From an uncultured Spartobacteria bacterium (GTDB taxonomy: Bacteria > Verrucomicrobiota > Verrucomicrobiia > Chthoniobacterales > Chthoniobacteraceae), in NCBI GenBank assembly GCA_903919125.1, contig CAIXGS010000046.1, positions 47,517 to 111,516 on the forward strand: a stretch of DNA of 64,000 nt. Direction: 5' to 3'. How positions within the stretch are numbered: position 1 is the stretch's first letter; every line of letters begins with the position of its first letter. Both the position numbers and the translations under genes were made by a program. Below are positions 44,830 to 54,938 of the stretch, piece by piece. Under the pieces are notes generated by a model. That model had not been told where the DNA came from. It saw only the letters and a program-made list of their open reading frames with translations, and searched no databases.

Positions 44830-46536
44830 CTACTCGTCGGGAAGATCATCGGCTTGGGTAACACGCAGCACTTCTTCAATGGTCGTCTGCCCTCGCAACA
44901 CTCGCCGCCAGCCGTCGGTACGCAACGTGCCCATGCCATCCAATACCGCACGGGATTTCATTTCCGTGCCAGTCGCCTTCTTGACGACCAAGCGACGCAA
45001 CGGCTCAGTGAGCACGCAAATTTCGTAGATCGCGGTGCGCCCGCGATACCCTGTTTGCCGGCAATGCTCGCAACCCTTGCCCTTGTATAACACGGTCCCC
45101 GGGGGCACGACGAAACCCAGTTCACGCAAATACTCCTCGGGATATTCAGCTGGCTCCTTACAATGCACACATAGCGTTCGCACAAGACGTTGCGCCAGGA
45201 ATGCGCGCACGACGCTCGCCAACAAAAATGGCTCAATCCCCATGTCCAGCAAACGCGTGATTCCCCCCACCGCGTCGTTGGTATGCAAAGTGGAAAACAC
45301 CACATGCCCAGTCATCGCGGCGCGAATCGCGATTTCCGCCGTCTCGAAGTCTCGAATTTCTCCCACCATTACCACGTTGGGATCCTGACGCAAAATCGCG
45401 CGCAGGCCGTTGGCAAAAGTCAGATTGATCTCCGGCTTCACGTCGATCTGCGACACACCCGCAAGCCGGTATTCCACCGGTTCTTCGATGGTGATAATTC
45501 GGCGGACTACCGAGTTGATCGACGTCAGAAAAGAATACAAGGTCGTCGATTTTCCAGAACCCGTCGGACCCGTCACCATGATAATCCCGTTGGGCAACAC
45601 CAAAAGCGCCTGAGCAATGCGCAACTGCTCCGGGGTCATGTCGAGACGATCCAGTCCAAACTGCAGCGTCTCGCTACGGCTCAAGAGACGCAGGGAAATG
45701 CTCTCTCCGTTGACTGTAGGGATGGTCGAGACACGCACATCGATCGCGCCACCAGGAGTTTGCAAATTAATACGCCCATCCTGCGGCAAGCGGCGTTCTG
45801 CGATGTCCATGTGCGCCATCACTTTAAGACGCGAAATAATCGCGCTCTGCAATCGGCGCAACTGAGGCGGAACCGCTACTTCGTGCAAAATGCCGTCGAT
45901 ACGATAGCGAATGCGCAAATCGTTTTCCAAAGGCTCGACGTGAATGTCTGTGGCGCGTTCGTGGATGGCCTCGCGGATGATCTGGTTGACGAACTTCACC
46001 ACGCTCGCCTCGGGATCGTCGCTGGCAATGTCGTGCGCCTCCTCACGATCTTCCTGATTATCGTAGCGCGTGGATTGAAGCAATTCCTCAAGCGTCTCGG
46101 CTCCAACACCGTACAACGACTTAATCGTCCTTAACAGCGGCCCCCTTGCGCACAGAACCCATTCCACGCGGCGCCCCGGCAAGTTCTGCTCAGCCAAACG
46201 GCGGGCTGAGATATTGAAAATATCGTACGTCGCAATCCGAACCAATTTGTCTTCGATGCGCAGCGGCAAAATGTGGTGCTTAAACACCAAGCGACTCGGA
46301 AGCAATTCCAGAACAGCGCGCTCTACCTGTGCTGACTCCGCTGCCACGTATTCCGTGCGGGCCATTTTCGCCAACTCCTGAGCGAAATGAACCTCGTCAA
46401 TTTTCCCCGTATCCAAGGCGGCCACCGTCCAACTCCCGCCGGGAACCGGAGCAAGCGCGGCGATTTCCCGCGCCTCCTCGATAGTCGGCACTCCGCTCGC
46501 CTGCAACAATCCCACCAATGCTTGGCGCGCACTCAT
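44830..46536 (-). CDS. gspE: Type II secretion / type IV pilus assembly ATPase, GspE family
   Basis: This 568-residue protein has an N-terminal T2SSE_N-like domain (about 1-140). The ATPase core follows, with VNQIIREAIHERATDIHVEPLE, Walker A GPTGSGKSTTLY near 320, an Asp box, TIEEPVEYRLAGVSQIDV, Walker B NVVMVGEIRDFETAEIA, and a His box MTGHVVFSTLHTNDAVGGI. A tetracysteine zinc segment (CVHC ... CEHC, about 445-485) is intact, as in GspE/PilB. It hydrolyses ATP to drive pseudopilus or pilus assembly. It directly follows gspD. The remaining T2SS genes are not in the window. Confidence 0.95.
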   Translation of the reverse strand: MSARQALVGLLQASGVPTIEEAREIAALAPVPGGSWTVAALDTGKIDEVHFAQELAKMARTEYVAAESAQVERAVLELLPSRLVFKHHILPLRIEDKLVRIATYDIFNISARRLAEQNLPGRRVEWVLCARGPLLRTIKSLYGVGAETLEELLQSTRYDNQEDREEAHDIASDDPEASVVKFVNQIIREAIHERATDIHVEPLENDLRIRYRIDGILHEVAVPPQLRRLQSAIISRLKVMAHMDIAERRLPQDGRINLQTPGGAIDVRVSTIPTVNGESISLRLLSRSETLQFGLDRLDMTPEQLRIAQALLVLPNGIIMVTGPTGSGKSTTLYSFLTSINSVVRRIITIEEPVEYRLAGVSQIDVKPEINLTFANGLRAILRQDPNVVMVGEIRDFETAEIAIRAAMTGHVVFSTLHTNDAVGGITRLLDMGIEPFLLASVVRAFLAQRLVRTLCVHCKEPAEYPEEYLRELGFVVPPGTVLYKGKGCEHCRQTGYRGRTAIYEICVLTEPLRRLVVKKATGTEMKSRAVLDGMGTLRTDGWRRVLRGQTTIEEVLRVTQADDLPDE

Positions 46537-46546
46537 CGCAAATAGA

Positions 46547-48991
46547 CTAGGAAGCAGACTGCTTCGTCTGGGCCTTTGGAGTCTTACCCTTTGGTGCCGC
46601 TGGTTGCTCCACTGGGGTGACTACTGGAATCGTGACGGGCTCAGAAGTCGCCGCTTTGGAAAAATCTCCTCCCTGTTGTACAGCCGAGGGATCAGCGCGG
46701 AAGCTCTTGATTGGCGGCTTCGGTTGGCCTTTTTTCGCAGGCGGTGGAGGAACCGTTAACTCATCTTCCAGGTTCACTGGAATATTGAGAGGCTTCATAT
46801 TCCGATCACGCACATCGTATGTATCTTCTGGCCCGACTGTCACAGAAGGACGAATTAATACAACAAGCTCGGTCCTGGTCTTCGACCTCGAGGTGCTACG
46901 GAACAAACCTCCCAACAATGGGATCTTTCCGAGCACCGGAATACCGTCTGTATTTTTGTCACGACGATCCTTAATCAAACCGCCCAAAACAAGCGTCCCT
47001 TCGTTGGGCACCATCACTGAAGTCTGAATCTGGCGATTGGAAATAACAGGGTAATCATCGTTTCCAATCTTTGTATTCCTAGTGACTTCCGCAAGTGTCT
47101 GAGCCACCTCAAGGTACACCTCCTTATCGCTATTAATCAACGGAACTACTTGGAGATCCAAATTCACGTCGATATAGCTCACCGAATTCTGCTGGACCAG
47201 ATTCGAACCGGTGCCAAGTCCCGACTGGGTCCCCTGAATAACCGCAATACGTTCGCCACTAATAATTTGTGCTTTTTTGTTATTACTCGCAAACAAGCTC
47301 GGACGCGAAGTTACCTTGAATTTACTTGTCGACTCGAGCGCAGTTACCAATGCCCCTAAGGAATCGCCTACCGAGACAAAACCTCCCAGTCCTCCAGCAC
47401 CTCCGGAAACAGCTCGGGTCACCGCAGTGTTGGAGAGCAACTGCGATAGGTTGAGGGCGCTCGAATTGCTGGTAAGATTAGCAATGGTCCCCACGCTTGA
47501 GCTACTGGTGCCAACGTTGATTCCATCGAGCACTCTCCGATTGCCATTGTGCAAAATATAGCTGGCACCAAATTGCTCACCTTCTGTAAGGGTAAGCTCT
47601 CCGATAACCGTAGTGAGCATCACCTGCGGCGTTCGCACATCCAACTGTTGCAGGATGTTACTGACTTTTTCCTTAATGTCAGCACTACCAATCACCAGAA
47701 TCGCATTGCGCCGCTTATCCGCCATGATCCGTGCATTTCCAACTAGCACCGTCTGCGGAACAATCTCACGCGGCTCCGTCTGCAAACTCATCGACTGCGC
47801 CGAGGATGAGCCGCCTAAACCACGACTACTCTGATTTCCGAAGGTCGAAGGGGTCTGCGCCGGTGTCGGAGATTGTGCCCGCTGCCCCTGTGTTCCTGTG
47901 GCTCCCGTGGCTCCCGTGGCCCCAGTATCCTTCGTGCCAGGATCCGAGACCGCCTTTACAAGAGCGTCCAAAATATCGCCTGCAGAAACGAATTTTAGAG
48001 GAATCAGCAGCGGCTCACTGAAAGGCACGTCCCTGTCAAAGTCCTCTACGAGTTTGCGTATAATCGGTAAGTTAACGGGCCGACTTACCACATAGATCCG
48101 GTTAGTGCGTTCATCAGCCGTAAGGCGAACCTTTCCTGCGAGCATGGATTCCTCGTTCATGCCGCCGATTTCAACAGTGGTCAGCTGGCTCGCAGGCGCC
48201 GGTGCCGCTCCTGGCTGCGCTCCCGGTTGCGGTGGTGCAGCAGGACGTGGGGCGCTCGGAGCAGACTGAGGAGTCTGAGTCTTTTCAAAGAGCTTCTCCA
48301 GCATTTGAACCACGTCTTTCGCCGAGGCGCGCTGCAGAGAAATAAACTCCCCTTCCACGTGGGTGGGCTCCAGATCCGCCGCGCGGATAATCCGCATCAA
48401 GCCCCGCAAAATCGCCGTATTTTCAGTGATGATTAACGCTTGAGCCTTGGGCAGCGGCACAATGTTTGGCCCGTACTCCTGACGGGACGGCGGCATCGCT
48501 TGCTGCAACACCTGCGCCATTTCTGTTGGATCCGCATAACGCAGTTTGACCAAATACATGATCACCTGTTCGTTATCAGGTATAGGTTCGGGCTCTGCCA
48601 GGATGGGCACACCGACCTGGCGCGGGGAACGTCCGATACCCGTTGCCTTGACCAAATTAGGATCCGTATCCGAAGGCACCAAATGGTAACCGTTCATCAA
48701 CAGGGTGATTTCAATAATCCGAATAGCCTCTTCCTTGGGAACTTCCGGCACGTTGATATTCACCTGCCCCTGCACGGTATTATCATAAATAAGCCGTTTG
48801 CCCACCAACAGCTCATATTGAGAAAGCACATCACGCACGTCCGCGTTGGGAAATGTAAGCTTCACCATTTCTCCCTGGGCGCGGTCCGCCTGCGCATAAA
48901 GAGCAACAGGCACGGATACGAGACCCGCCAAAAAAGAGGCGATAGCGACCGCTGGAAATAACAACAGATAAGGGCGCAAGGGGAGTGGCAT
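46547..48991 (-). CDS. gspD: Type II secretion system secretin, GspD
   Basis: From the ATG at 48991 the protein has 814 residues. A signal peptide (about 1-35) precedes an N0 domain (VKLTFPNADVRDVLSQYELLVGKRLIYD), several N1/N2-type KH folds (MYLVKLRYADPTEMAQVL, IPLKFVSAGDILDAL) and a Gly/Thr-rich linker. The secretin core has VPNEGTLVLGGLIKDRRDKNTDGIPVLGKIPLLGGLFR. A Pro/Lys/Gln-rich tail follows. It forms the outer-membrane exit channel of the type II secretion system. A collagen-like GAT repeat sits in the linker. gspE follows after ten bases. No ExeC- or GspG-type genes are in the window. Confidence 0.95.
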   Translation of the reverse strand: MPLPLRPYLLLFPAVAIASFLAGLVSVPVALYAQADRAQGEMVKLTFPNADVRDVLSQYELLVGKRLIYDNTVQGQVNINVPEVPKEEAIRIIEITLLMNGYHLVPSDTDPNLVKATGIGRSPRQVGVPILAEPEPIPDNEQVIMYLVKLRYADPTEMAQVLQQAMPPSRQEYGPNIVPLPKAQALIITENTAILRGLMRIIRAADLEPTHVEGEFISLQRASAKDVVQMLEKLFEKTQTPQSAPSAPRPAAPPQPGAQPGAAPAPASQLTTVEIGGMNEESMLAGKVRLTADERTNRIYVVSRPVNLPIIRKLVEDFDRDVPFSEPLLIPLKFVSAGDILDALVKAVSDPGTKDTGATGATGATGTQGQRAQSPTPAQTPSTFGNQSSRGLGGSSSAQSMSLQTEPREIVPQTVLVGNARIMADKRRNAILVIGSADIKEKVSNILQQLDVRTPQVMLTTVIGELTLTEGEQFGASYILHNGNRRVLDGINVGTSSSSVGTIANLTSNSSALNLSQLLSNTAVTRAVSGGAGGLGGFVSVGDSLGALVTALESTSKFKVTSRPSLFASNNKKAQIISGERIAVIQGTQSGLGTGSNLVQQNSVSYIDVNLDLQVVPLINSDKEVYLEVAQTLAEVTRNTKIGNDDYPVISNRQIQTSVMVPNEGTLVLGGLIKDRRDKNTDGIPVLGKIPLLGGLFRSTSRSKTRTELVVLIRPSVTVGPEDTYDVRDRNMKPLNIPVNLEDELTVPPPPAKKGQPKPPIKSFRADPSAVQQGGDFSKAATSEPVTIPVVTPVEQPAAPKGKTPKAQTKQSAS
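47892..47927. repeat. 9-bp repeat encoding a collagen-like GAT linker in gspD
   Basis: Four 9-bp units (GTTCCTGTG, GCTCCCGTG twice, GCCCCAGTA on the plus strand) encode G-A-T triplets on the minus strand, giving TGATGATGATGTQGQ in the linker before the secretin core. Two units are identical, so the block is probably young and of variable length. Confidence 0.75.
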
Positions 48992-49133
48992 GGGGCTAGG
49001 CGACAACTGTCCTGTGCAATTCTCACTCTGGCAACTGCCAACTCGCAAAAACCTGCACGGGCTAGATCACGAAACGCGCCCACTCTCTAAGCCGAGAAGG
49101 GGCGCGCCCGTTGTGATAATGACAAAACGTTTG

Positions 49134-50279
49134 TTAGACGTGCTTCACGTCACGCCATTGTCCCTGCTTAGCGGAGTCCAGCACAGCGTCACAAACATAC
49201 TGAGTTTCCAAAGCGTCGCGGAAAGTCGGCGCTGCGGGGACTCCGTCTGCGATGCCTTGGAAAAAGTCCGCAACTTGATGAACGAAAGTGTGCTCGTAAC
49301 CAATCTGCAAACCGGGAACCCACCACTTGCTCATGTAGGGATGATCGCCGTCGGTCACGTGGATCGAACGCCAAGCGCGTAGATTGCCCCGATCGCGGTG
49401 ATCAAAGTACTGCAACCGATGCAGGTCATGCAGATCCCAAGCGATGGAAGCGTGCTCCCCGTTGATTTCAAATGTGTACAATGCCTTGTGCCCGCGAGCG
49501 TAGCGAGTCGACTCGAAAGTCGCCAAGGACCCATTCGCAAACCTCGCCAGAAACGCGCAGGCGTCGTCGATCTTCACCTCCTGCTTTTCCCCGGTGAGGG
49601 TGTGCGTACGCTCCTTAATGAAGGTCTCAGTCATCGCAGTGACAGAGTCAATATTGCCGTTGAGCCACAGCGCCGTGTCGATGCAATGCGCCAACAAGTC
49701 ACCCGTCACCCCAGAACCAGCAGCCGCCGCGTCCAAACGCCACAGTCCGGCCCCGCCTTGGGGAAGTTCAGCGCTGATAGTCCAATCCTGCAAAAACTTT
49801 GCACGGTAATGGAAAATCCGCCCCAAGCGCCCTTCGTCGATCAACTGCTTGGCGAAGGTCACTGCGGGAGCGCGGCGATAATTGTACCAAACCATATTGG
49901 CGACTCCTGCCTTCTCGATTTCGCGAACCATTTCCTCGCCCTGCGGCCCGTCCATGGAGAGGGGCTTTTCGCACATGACCATCTTTCCGGCGCGAGCGGC
50001 GGCGATGGCAATTTCGGCGTGAGAATCGTTTGGAGTGCAGATATCGATGACATCAATATCACTGCGCTCGATGAGTTTACGCCAATCCGTTTCGGAGCTC
50101 TCCCAGCCCCAGCGCTCGCAGTAATCCTTCAGCTTGGCTTCATCGCGGCCACACGCGGCTTTGAGCACGGGCTTAATGGCTAAATCAAAAAAGTTGGTTA
50201 CCTTGCGGAAGGCGTTCGCATGGGTACGCCCCATGAAGCCGTACCCGACGATACCGACGTTGAGTGTTTTTTTAGACAT
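49134..50279 (-). CDS. Gfo/Idh/MocA-family oxidoreductase
   Basis: This 381-residue cytoplasmic protein begins with [19 protein letters not shown], a canonical GxGxxG Rossmann start. The family EKP motif is in [17 protein letters not shown], and the C-terminal substrate domain contains [17 protein letters not shown]. It probably oxidises or epimerises a sugar or inositol derivative using NAD(P). Downstream of the sugar isomerase gene and 42 bases from it, it forms a two-gene unit often seen in catabolism of inositols or rare sugars. The substrate is not identifiable. Confidence 0.92.
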   Translation of the reverse strand: MSKKTLNVGIVGYGFMGRTHANAFRKVTNFFDLAIKPVLKAACGRDEAKLKDYCERWGWESSETDWRKLIERSDIDVIDICTPNDSHAEIAIAAARAGKMVMCEKPLSMDGPQGEEMVREIEKAGVANMVWYNYRRAPAVTFAKQLIDEGRLGRIFHYRAKFLQDWTISAELPQGGAGLWRLDAAAAGSGVTGDLLAHCIDTALWLNGNIDSVTAMTETFIKERTHTLTGEKQEVKIDDACAFLARFANGSLATFESTRYARGHKALYTFEINGEHASIAWDLHDLHRLQYFDHRDRGNLRAWRSIHVTDGDHPYMSKWWVPGLQIGYEHTFVHQVADFFQGIADGVPAAPTFRDALETQYVCDAVLDSAKQGQWRDVKHV

Positions 50280-50321
50280 GATCAGATAGTTAGAGGGGTT
50301 TCTAAAAATTAAAGCAGGCTT

Positions 50322-51356
50322 TTAGATATTCCAGCCGTGTGCGTTGCGCACTTTTAGCATGGCGGCGAGAATTGTATTCCAAGTCTGCTGCGACTCCAGC
50401 AATTCATTGGAGAACATGCAACCGTCCCAGCAAATATGCTGCAACCCGCGCTGTGCGGCTCCCTCGAGCCAGAACCCGGCGCAATGGGCGATGTCGAGCT
50501 TGCCGTTTGGATCGTCCGCGAGGCAGTGGCGCCCAGTCTTGTCGTGAGAACCGGTTCCATGCACAGAGCCGTCATTTTGAGCCACGTGGAAGTCGATGGT
50601 CCACGGACGCAAGGCGTCGGTCATCTGGCGGTAGGCGGCGTCGAACTCTTCCGGCGAGTGGCCTGGTTGAAGCAAACCGTGCTCAGGAGCATTGTAGCCC
50701 AACAGGTAGAGATACGTGTGCGCGAGGTCTGCTTGAAACCCGACGCTGCCAGGCATCCCAACCTCTTCCAAAAGCTGCACCATATATTTCCAAGAATGCA
50801 TTCCGGCCCAGCAAATCTCGCCCTCGGCGGCCAAACGCTCCCCGTGGGCAGCTGCCACTACTCCCGCTTCCCGGAATGTCGCAGCGATTTTACTCGTGTT
50901 ACCCGCTGGATCAGCGGCCCAGTGCGAAGGTGAATCGGCAGCGTCGATCCGAATGATGCCATATTTGCGCACGCCGTGACGGTTTAGAATGCCCGCAATG
51001 CGACAGGCTTTTTCTACGGCAAGCACGAACTTAGCGCGCTGTTCGGCGGAGCCCATGGAGGAATCGCCTACGGTGCCAGGCCAGACAGGAGCGACTAAAG
51101 AGCCGACGTTTAATCCTTTGCTGGCAATGAGATCTGCCATGCGCTTGATGTCGTCGTCGCTGGCGTCTGGATCCGTATGGGGATGGAAAAGAAAGATGTC
51201 GACGCCTTCGAACTTGTGACCGTCCACCTCGGCGTGCGCCGTTAAATCAAGCATGCGCTCAAGGCTAATGGGTGGGTGGTCGGTGTTGGGTTCTTTACCA
51301 ACGAGACCGGGCCACATGGCGTTGTGGAGTTTGGGGAAATGATTTTGGGCGTTCAT
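50322..51356 (-). CDS. Sugar phosphate isomerase/epimerase (AP endonuclease 2 / TIM barrel)
   Basis: This 344-residue protein has TIM-barrel signatures of the xylose isomerase-like family. The metal-binding acidic residues are in [28 protein letters not shown] (Glu), [14 protein letters not shown] (Asp) and [13 protein letters not shown] (His). No signal peptide is present. It is the first gene of a pair with the Gfo/Idh/MocA oxidoreductase, suggesting a shared pathway that converts a hexose or inositol intermediate. The exact sugar cannot be read. Confidence 0.9.
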   Translation of the reverse strand: MNAQNHFPKLHNAMWPGLVGKEPNTDHPPISLERMLDLTAHAEVDGHKFEGVDIFLFHPHTDPDASDDDIKRMADLIASKGLNVGSLVAPVWPGTVGDSSMGSAEQRAKFVLAVEKACRIAGILNRHGVRKYGIIRIDAADSPSHWAADPAGNTSKIAATFREAGVVAAAHGERLAAEGEICWAGMHSWKYMVQLLEEVGMPGSVGFQADLAHTYLYLLGYNAPEHGLLQPGHSPEEFDAAYRQMTDALRPWTIDFHVAQNDGSVHGTGSHDKTGRHCLADDPNGKLDIAHCAGFWLEGAAQRGLQHICWDGCMFSNELLESQQTWNTILAAMLKVRNAHGWNI

Positions 51357-51520
51357 GGAGAGCCTATTTCGTCTCCAAATACTGCCGACGCGACAAGCCT
51401 GAAGCGCATTTTTTTTGCGTAGGTGAAATGTGCTGCAGTACGCACAGATAAGGCAGACCTTTGGAATTTACGACTTTACCCCAGTCCTAGTCCGATTTAG
51501 ACTCGGGTTTCAATTTGAGA

Positions 51521-52438
51521 ATGACGGCTTTTTCTCCCCAACTCAGGCTCGGAATATGCGCAGCGCTTTGGACAGCCTGCTTCGCTATGAGAGTTGACGC
51601 CCAAGTTTCCGCATCTTCAGCCGCCTCACCCTTTTCAGAAAAAGCTGAATTCATCCGTTATGCAGAGCGACTAAGGGAAAGCGTTCTTCTCTCTCTGGAA
51701 CCAGAAGTGCGAATTCCATCGCAGCCTTCTTTCGGTCTTCCTGCACGCCAAACCGCATTTTCCAATGCGACAGTTTCGAATCGTTACCCTTGGAAAAACA
51801 AAATTGTAACGACCATCTTCTGGGTCGGAGAATCGGCATCCACCAACAATCCGGTGCATAATCGCTCTTCCAGTTGGGATCTGAAGTGGAAAGAGTCTTT
51901 CGGGGGGTTCGACAATCCGGATCCCACCAAGCGCCGCGGATTTTTCCCCTCAGGCTTTGTCCCGCGCCTCAACCCATTTTACTGTGCGCTTCCCTACAAT
52001 GACGTGCGGGTGGGTTCGCACAAGCCCGAGGCGAGGCAGGTGATTCCTTGGTTCAAACAGGCCTTCGTAAGAGACGGCCAGAGCGTGTGTCGCGACCGTT
52101 GGATTGCTATACGCAACAGCTCGGGCCAGGTGTGTTATGCGCAATGGAGCGACTGCGGCCCCTTCCGCACCGACCATTGGGAATACGTTTTCGGAAAAGA
52201 ACGTCCAGCCCACAACCTCAACGGCGGAGCTGGACTAGATGTATCGCCCGCAGTGCGCGACTATCTCAAGATCAACTCCATTGATGTGACAGACTGGAAG
52301 TTCGTCGAAGCCAATGAAATCCCAAGGGGGCCGTGGTCCGAGTACGGTGAAAATAACGATTTTGTGCAACAAGCTCGCCGCTCTAAAGACCGGATGGCGA
52401 CTTTCTCCACCGATGCGCCTCGGGTTTTTGTCCGTTAG
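51521..52438 (+). CDS. Secreted hypothetical protein with double-psi-barrel-like motif
   Basis: From the ATG at 51521 the protein has 305 residues. A signal peptide (LGICAALWTACFAMRVDAQ) and a low-complexity segment precede a domain containing RYPWKNKIVTTIFWVGE, RDRWIAIRNSSGQVCYAQWSDCGPF and GGAGLDVSPAVRDYL. The last two segments resemble the DCGPF and DLSPAA motifs of RlpA/expansin-type double-psi beta barrels, but I am not certain of the family. Cys residues of the QVCYAQWSDCG segment could form a disulfide. The gene stands alone between a divergent sugar gene and holB. A cell-wall role is speculative. Confidence 0.7.
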   Translation: MTAFSPQLRLGICAALWTACFAMRVDAQVSASSAASPFSEKAEFIRYAERLRESVLLSLEPEVRIPSQPSFGLPARQTAFSNATVSNRYPWKNKIVTTIFWVGESASTNNPVHNRSSSWDLKWKESFGGFDNPDPTKRRGFFPSGFVPRLNPFYCALPYNDVRVGSHKPEARQVIPWFKQAFVRDGQSVCRDRWIAIRNSSGQVCYAQWSDCGPFRTDHWEYVFGKERPAHNLNGGAGLDVSPAVRDYLKINSIDVTDWKFVEANEIPRGPWSEYGENNDFVQQARRSKDRMATFSTDAPRVFVR

Positions 52439-52547
52439 AAAACGGGAAGACTCGCCCTCGGTTCGCACGGTTTGAGGCGCATCAGAATCGCGAGGATTTA
52501 GATGATCCGCCTTTTCTGCGCCGCCCCCAGTGCGCTAGAGTGCTGAA

Positions 52548-53528
52548 ATGCCCCTAGCCGCTTCGGACGCCCTTGACCTGCTCGTTCAGGCGCATCAACA
52601 CAACCGACTCGCCCACGCCTTTTTGATCACGGGTGCTAAGGGCAGCGGAAAACGTCAACTCGCCCTTGGGCTCGCCGCTCATCTACTGACGTGTACTCCC
52701 GAGACGGCCCTGACCCATCCCGACGTGCATTCCTTGGCGCCGGAATCCAAATCCAGAAAACTGGTTATCGAGCAATTCCGCGAATTAGAACACGCGCTGC
52801 GCATGCATGCCCACCGAGGTGGTCTCAAAATTGCGATTGTTTTTGAAGCCGATCGAATGATGCCCCAAGCCGCAAACGCTTTTCTCAAAACGTTAGAGGA
52901 GCCGCCGAAGAACACGCACATCTTCTTGTTGAGCGAGCATCCTGAACAGCTACTGGAAACCATCCTCTCACGTTGTGTAGCGGTACAATTGCGCTCCACG
53001 GGAAAATCAGAACGCTCACAACAAGAAGTTGCAGTGACCGAATTGCTGTCTCGGTTTTACGAAACACGAAAAGCGGATCTGCAAGGCGGTCTGTGGCTTG
53101 CGCAACAGTTCCAACAACTTCTGGGGAGTGCCAAGGGGACGATTCAAAGCGCAGCGGCGACCGCTTTCAAAGCCGAGGAAAAGCAGTATAAGCAAACGGT
53201 TGACCCTAAGTGGCTCGAACAACTTGAAGAGGCGCACGAAGCTAAAACTGAGGCGGCCTATGTCGGGGAACGCACCCGTATGCTCGAGCTACTCGAGGCA
53301 TTTTGGACCGATGTCCTGCTTCTCCAAAACGAACAGCCAGCGCGACACCTCCCAGAATGCGCGCCGCACGCCGAGCGCCTAGCCAACGAATTACAACAGC
53401 ACGACGCACTGCGCAGGGTACAGGCGATTGCCGGGATGCGTGGCCACCTCAACATGGGCGGAGTCAACGAACCCCTCGCATTGGAACACGGAATCCTCAA
53501 CGCGTTTGCTCCCGCGCAGTCCCCGTAA
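52548..53528 (+). CDS. holB: DNA polymerase III delta' subunit
   Basis: This 326-residue protein has the clamp-loader AAA+ start HNRLAHAFLITGAKGSGKRQLALGLAAHLL, Walker A GAKGSGK, DVHSLAPESKSRKLVIEQFREL, Walker-B region IVFEADRMMPQAANAFLKTLEEPP, and sensor motif LLETILSRCVAVQL. The zinc finger of E. coli delta' is reduced or absent. It is part of the clamp-loader complex that opens the beta clamp. The gene is followed by a perfect hairpin and then glycosyltransferase genes. Confidence 0.92.
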   Translation: MPLAASDALDLLVQAHQHNRLAHAFLITGAKGSGKRQLALGLAAHLLTCTPETALTHPDVHSLAPESKSRKLVIEQFRELEHALRMHAHRGGLKIAIVFEADRMMPQAANAFLKTLEEPPKNTHIFLLSEHPEQLLETILSRCVAVQLRSTGKSERSQQEVAVTELLSRFYETRKADLQGGLWLAQQFQQLLGSAKGTIQSAAATAFKAEEKQYKQTVDPKWLEQLEEAHEAKTEAAYVGERTRMLELLEAFWTDVLLLQNEQPARHLPECAPHAERLANELQQHDALRRVQAIAGMRGHLNMGGVNEPLALEHGILNAFAPAQSP

Positions 53529-53652
53529 ATCCACCCGAGCACGTAAAAAGAGGATCCGCCCCCGAACGCGCCCGAACATTCTCCGGCGCCGCCCCACGCC
53601 GGTTCCATAGCCGGCCCTCTTGTTGTTCCCGCTCTCTCGCAAGGCCGGAGCC

Positions 53653-53678
53653 CTACCCACAATCGTTTTCGTGGGTAG
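53653..53678 (+). terminator. 8-bp hairpin after holB
   Basis: CTACCCAC (53653-53660) pairs perfectly with GTGGGTAG (53671-53678) around a 10-base loop, about 125 bases after the holB stop and 80 before the first glycosyltransferase gene. The bases after it are TCACTTTCTC, not a clean T-run. It may end holB transcription. Confidence 0.4.
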
Positions 53679-53757
53679 TCACTTTCTCTAAACCGAAGCC
53701 GCATCGCGAATCAGCAGCCTGGCAGCTCGGCGAGATCGAGCTCCAAGCTTCACTTCC

Positions 53758-54918
53758 GTGCGCGTCCTCTTAATTTCCCACACCTGCCAGTCACGCGCTG
53801 AAGGCCAACGCAAAGCCGAACAACTCGCGCGACTCGGGGACATCGATCTAATGGTCCTTGTCCCAGAACGTTTCAATCATTTCGGCATTTGGCGAAACGC
53901 AGAAGCTCCAACGGACAAATCCTATCGATTCGCAGCTAAGCGCGTGATGTGGCCTTGGCTCGGACCAGCCCAAAATTACCTGCACTGGTATCCGCAGCTC
54001 GGCGAGATTCTGCGCACCTTTCGCCCCGATATAATCGACTTGTGGCAAGAGCCATGGGCCTTGGTGAGTGCCCATGCGTGCTGGTTGCGCAACCGAGTTC
54101 TGCCCAACGCCAAGATCGTGATGGAATCAGAGCAGAACATTTCCAAACATTTTCCAGTCCCGTTTCGCTGGTTAGAATCCTATACTATTCGAAACGCCAC
54201 CTGCGCGGTAGGGCGCAGCAGCGGCGTTCTTAATGTCCTTAGAAATAAAGGGTTTACCGGGCGAGCCGACATCGTCGGTAATGCGGTGGACGTAGAGCTA
54301 TTCCACCCAATGAACCGCGAGGAATGCAAAAGCGCGCTCGGCCTTTCGGGCTTCACCGTTGGTTATGTGGGCAGACTGGTCGAGCGCAAGGGACTCATGG
54401 ACATGATTAACGCACTCCCGATGTGCCCGCCTGAAATGACCATGATATTTGCCGGTGCAGGAGAATTCCGTGCGGCGTTAGAGCAACGAGCGCACGAGCT
54501 TGGCAGAAGCGCACAAGTCCGCTTCCTACCAGCTCGAAGCATAGAGGAGCTGCCGCAGGTCATGAACGCTCTTGACGCTCTCATACTTCCCTCGTGGACG
54601 GTTCCCAGTTGGAAGGAACAATTCGGTCGAGTCATTATCGAAGCTCAAGCGTGTGAAACCCCCGTTATCGGTTCGGACTCTGGGGCCATTCCGGAAATTC
54701 TGGCAGAAGGCGGCCTCATATTCCCGGAGCGAAACCCCGCAGCATTAGCGATGGCAATCGCCCATCTGAAAGCTAATCCAACTCAAACAAGGCGAATGGG
54801 AAGAACGGGCCGGCTGCAAGTAGAGAGAAACTTTACATGGCGCAGAGTCGCAGAGCAGATGCGGGATATATATTTAAACTGCATGGAATCAAACAACGAA
54901 ACCATTGCGACGCATTAA
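53758..54918 (+). CDS. GT4-type glycosyltransferase
   Basis: This 386-residue protein starts at a GTG at 53758 and begins VLLISHTCQSRAEGQRKAEQLA. The GT-B fold is shown by the N-terminal acceptor domain and the C-terminal donor domain, with VGYVGRLVERKGLMDMINAL, FAGAGEFRAALEQRA, LPSWTVPSWKEQFGRVIIEAQACETPVIGSDSGAIPEIL (the E-x7-E motif). It transfers a sugar from a nucleotide donor, likely in surface polysaccharide synthesis at the cytoplasmic face of the membrane. It is 20 bases upstream of a second GT4 gene. The acceptor is unknown. Confidence 0.9.
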   Translation: MRVLLISHTCQSRAEGQRKAEQLARLGDIDLMVLVPERFNHFGIWRNAEAPTDKSYRFAAKRVMWPWLGPAQNYLHWYPQLGEILRTFRPDIIDLWQEPWALVSAHACWLRNRVLPNAKIVMESEQNISKHFPVPFRWLESYTIRNATCAVGRSSGVLNVLRNKGFTGRADIVGNAVDVELFHPMNREECKSALGLSGFTVGYVGRLVERKGLMDMINALPMCPPEMTMIFAGAGEFRAALEQRAHELGRSAQVRFLPARSIEELPQVMNALDALILPSWTVPSWKEQFGRVIIEAQACETPVIGSDSGAIPEILAEGGLIFPERNPAALAMAIAHLKANPTQTRRMGRTGRLQVERNFTWRRVAEQMRDIYLNCMESNNETIATH

Positions 54919-54938
54919 CTTATAATTCACAACTCACG

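Noticed and set aside
45190..46134. A 314-codon plus-strand frame opposite gspE
   Set aside because: gspE is clearly real with intact Walker and zinc motifs, and the antisense product is rich in His and Arg with no domain.
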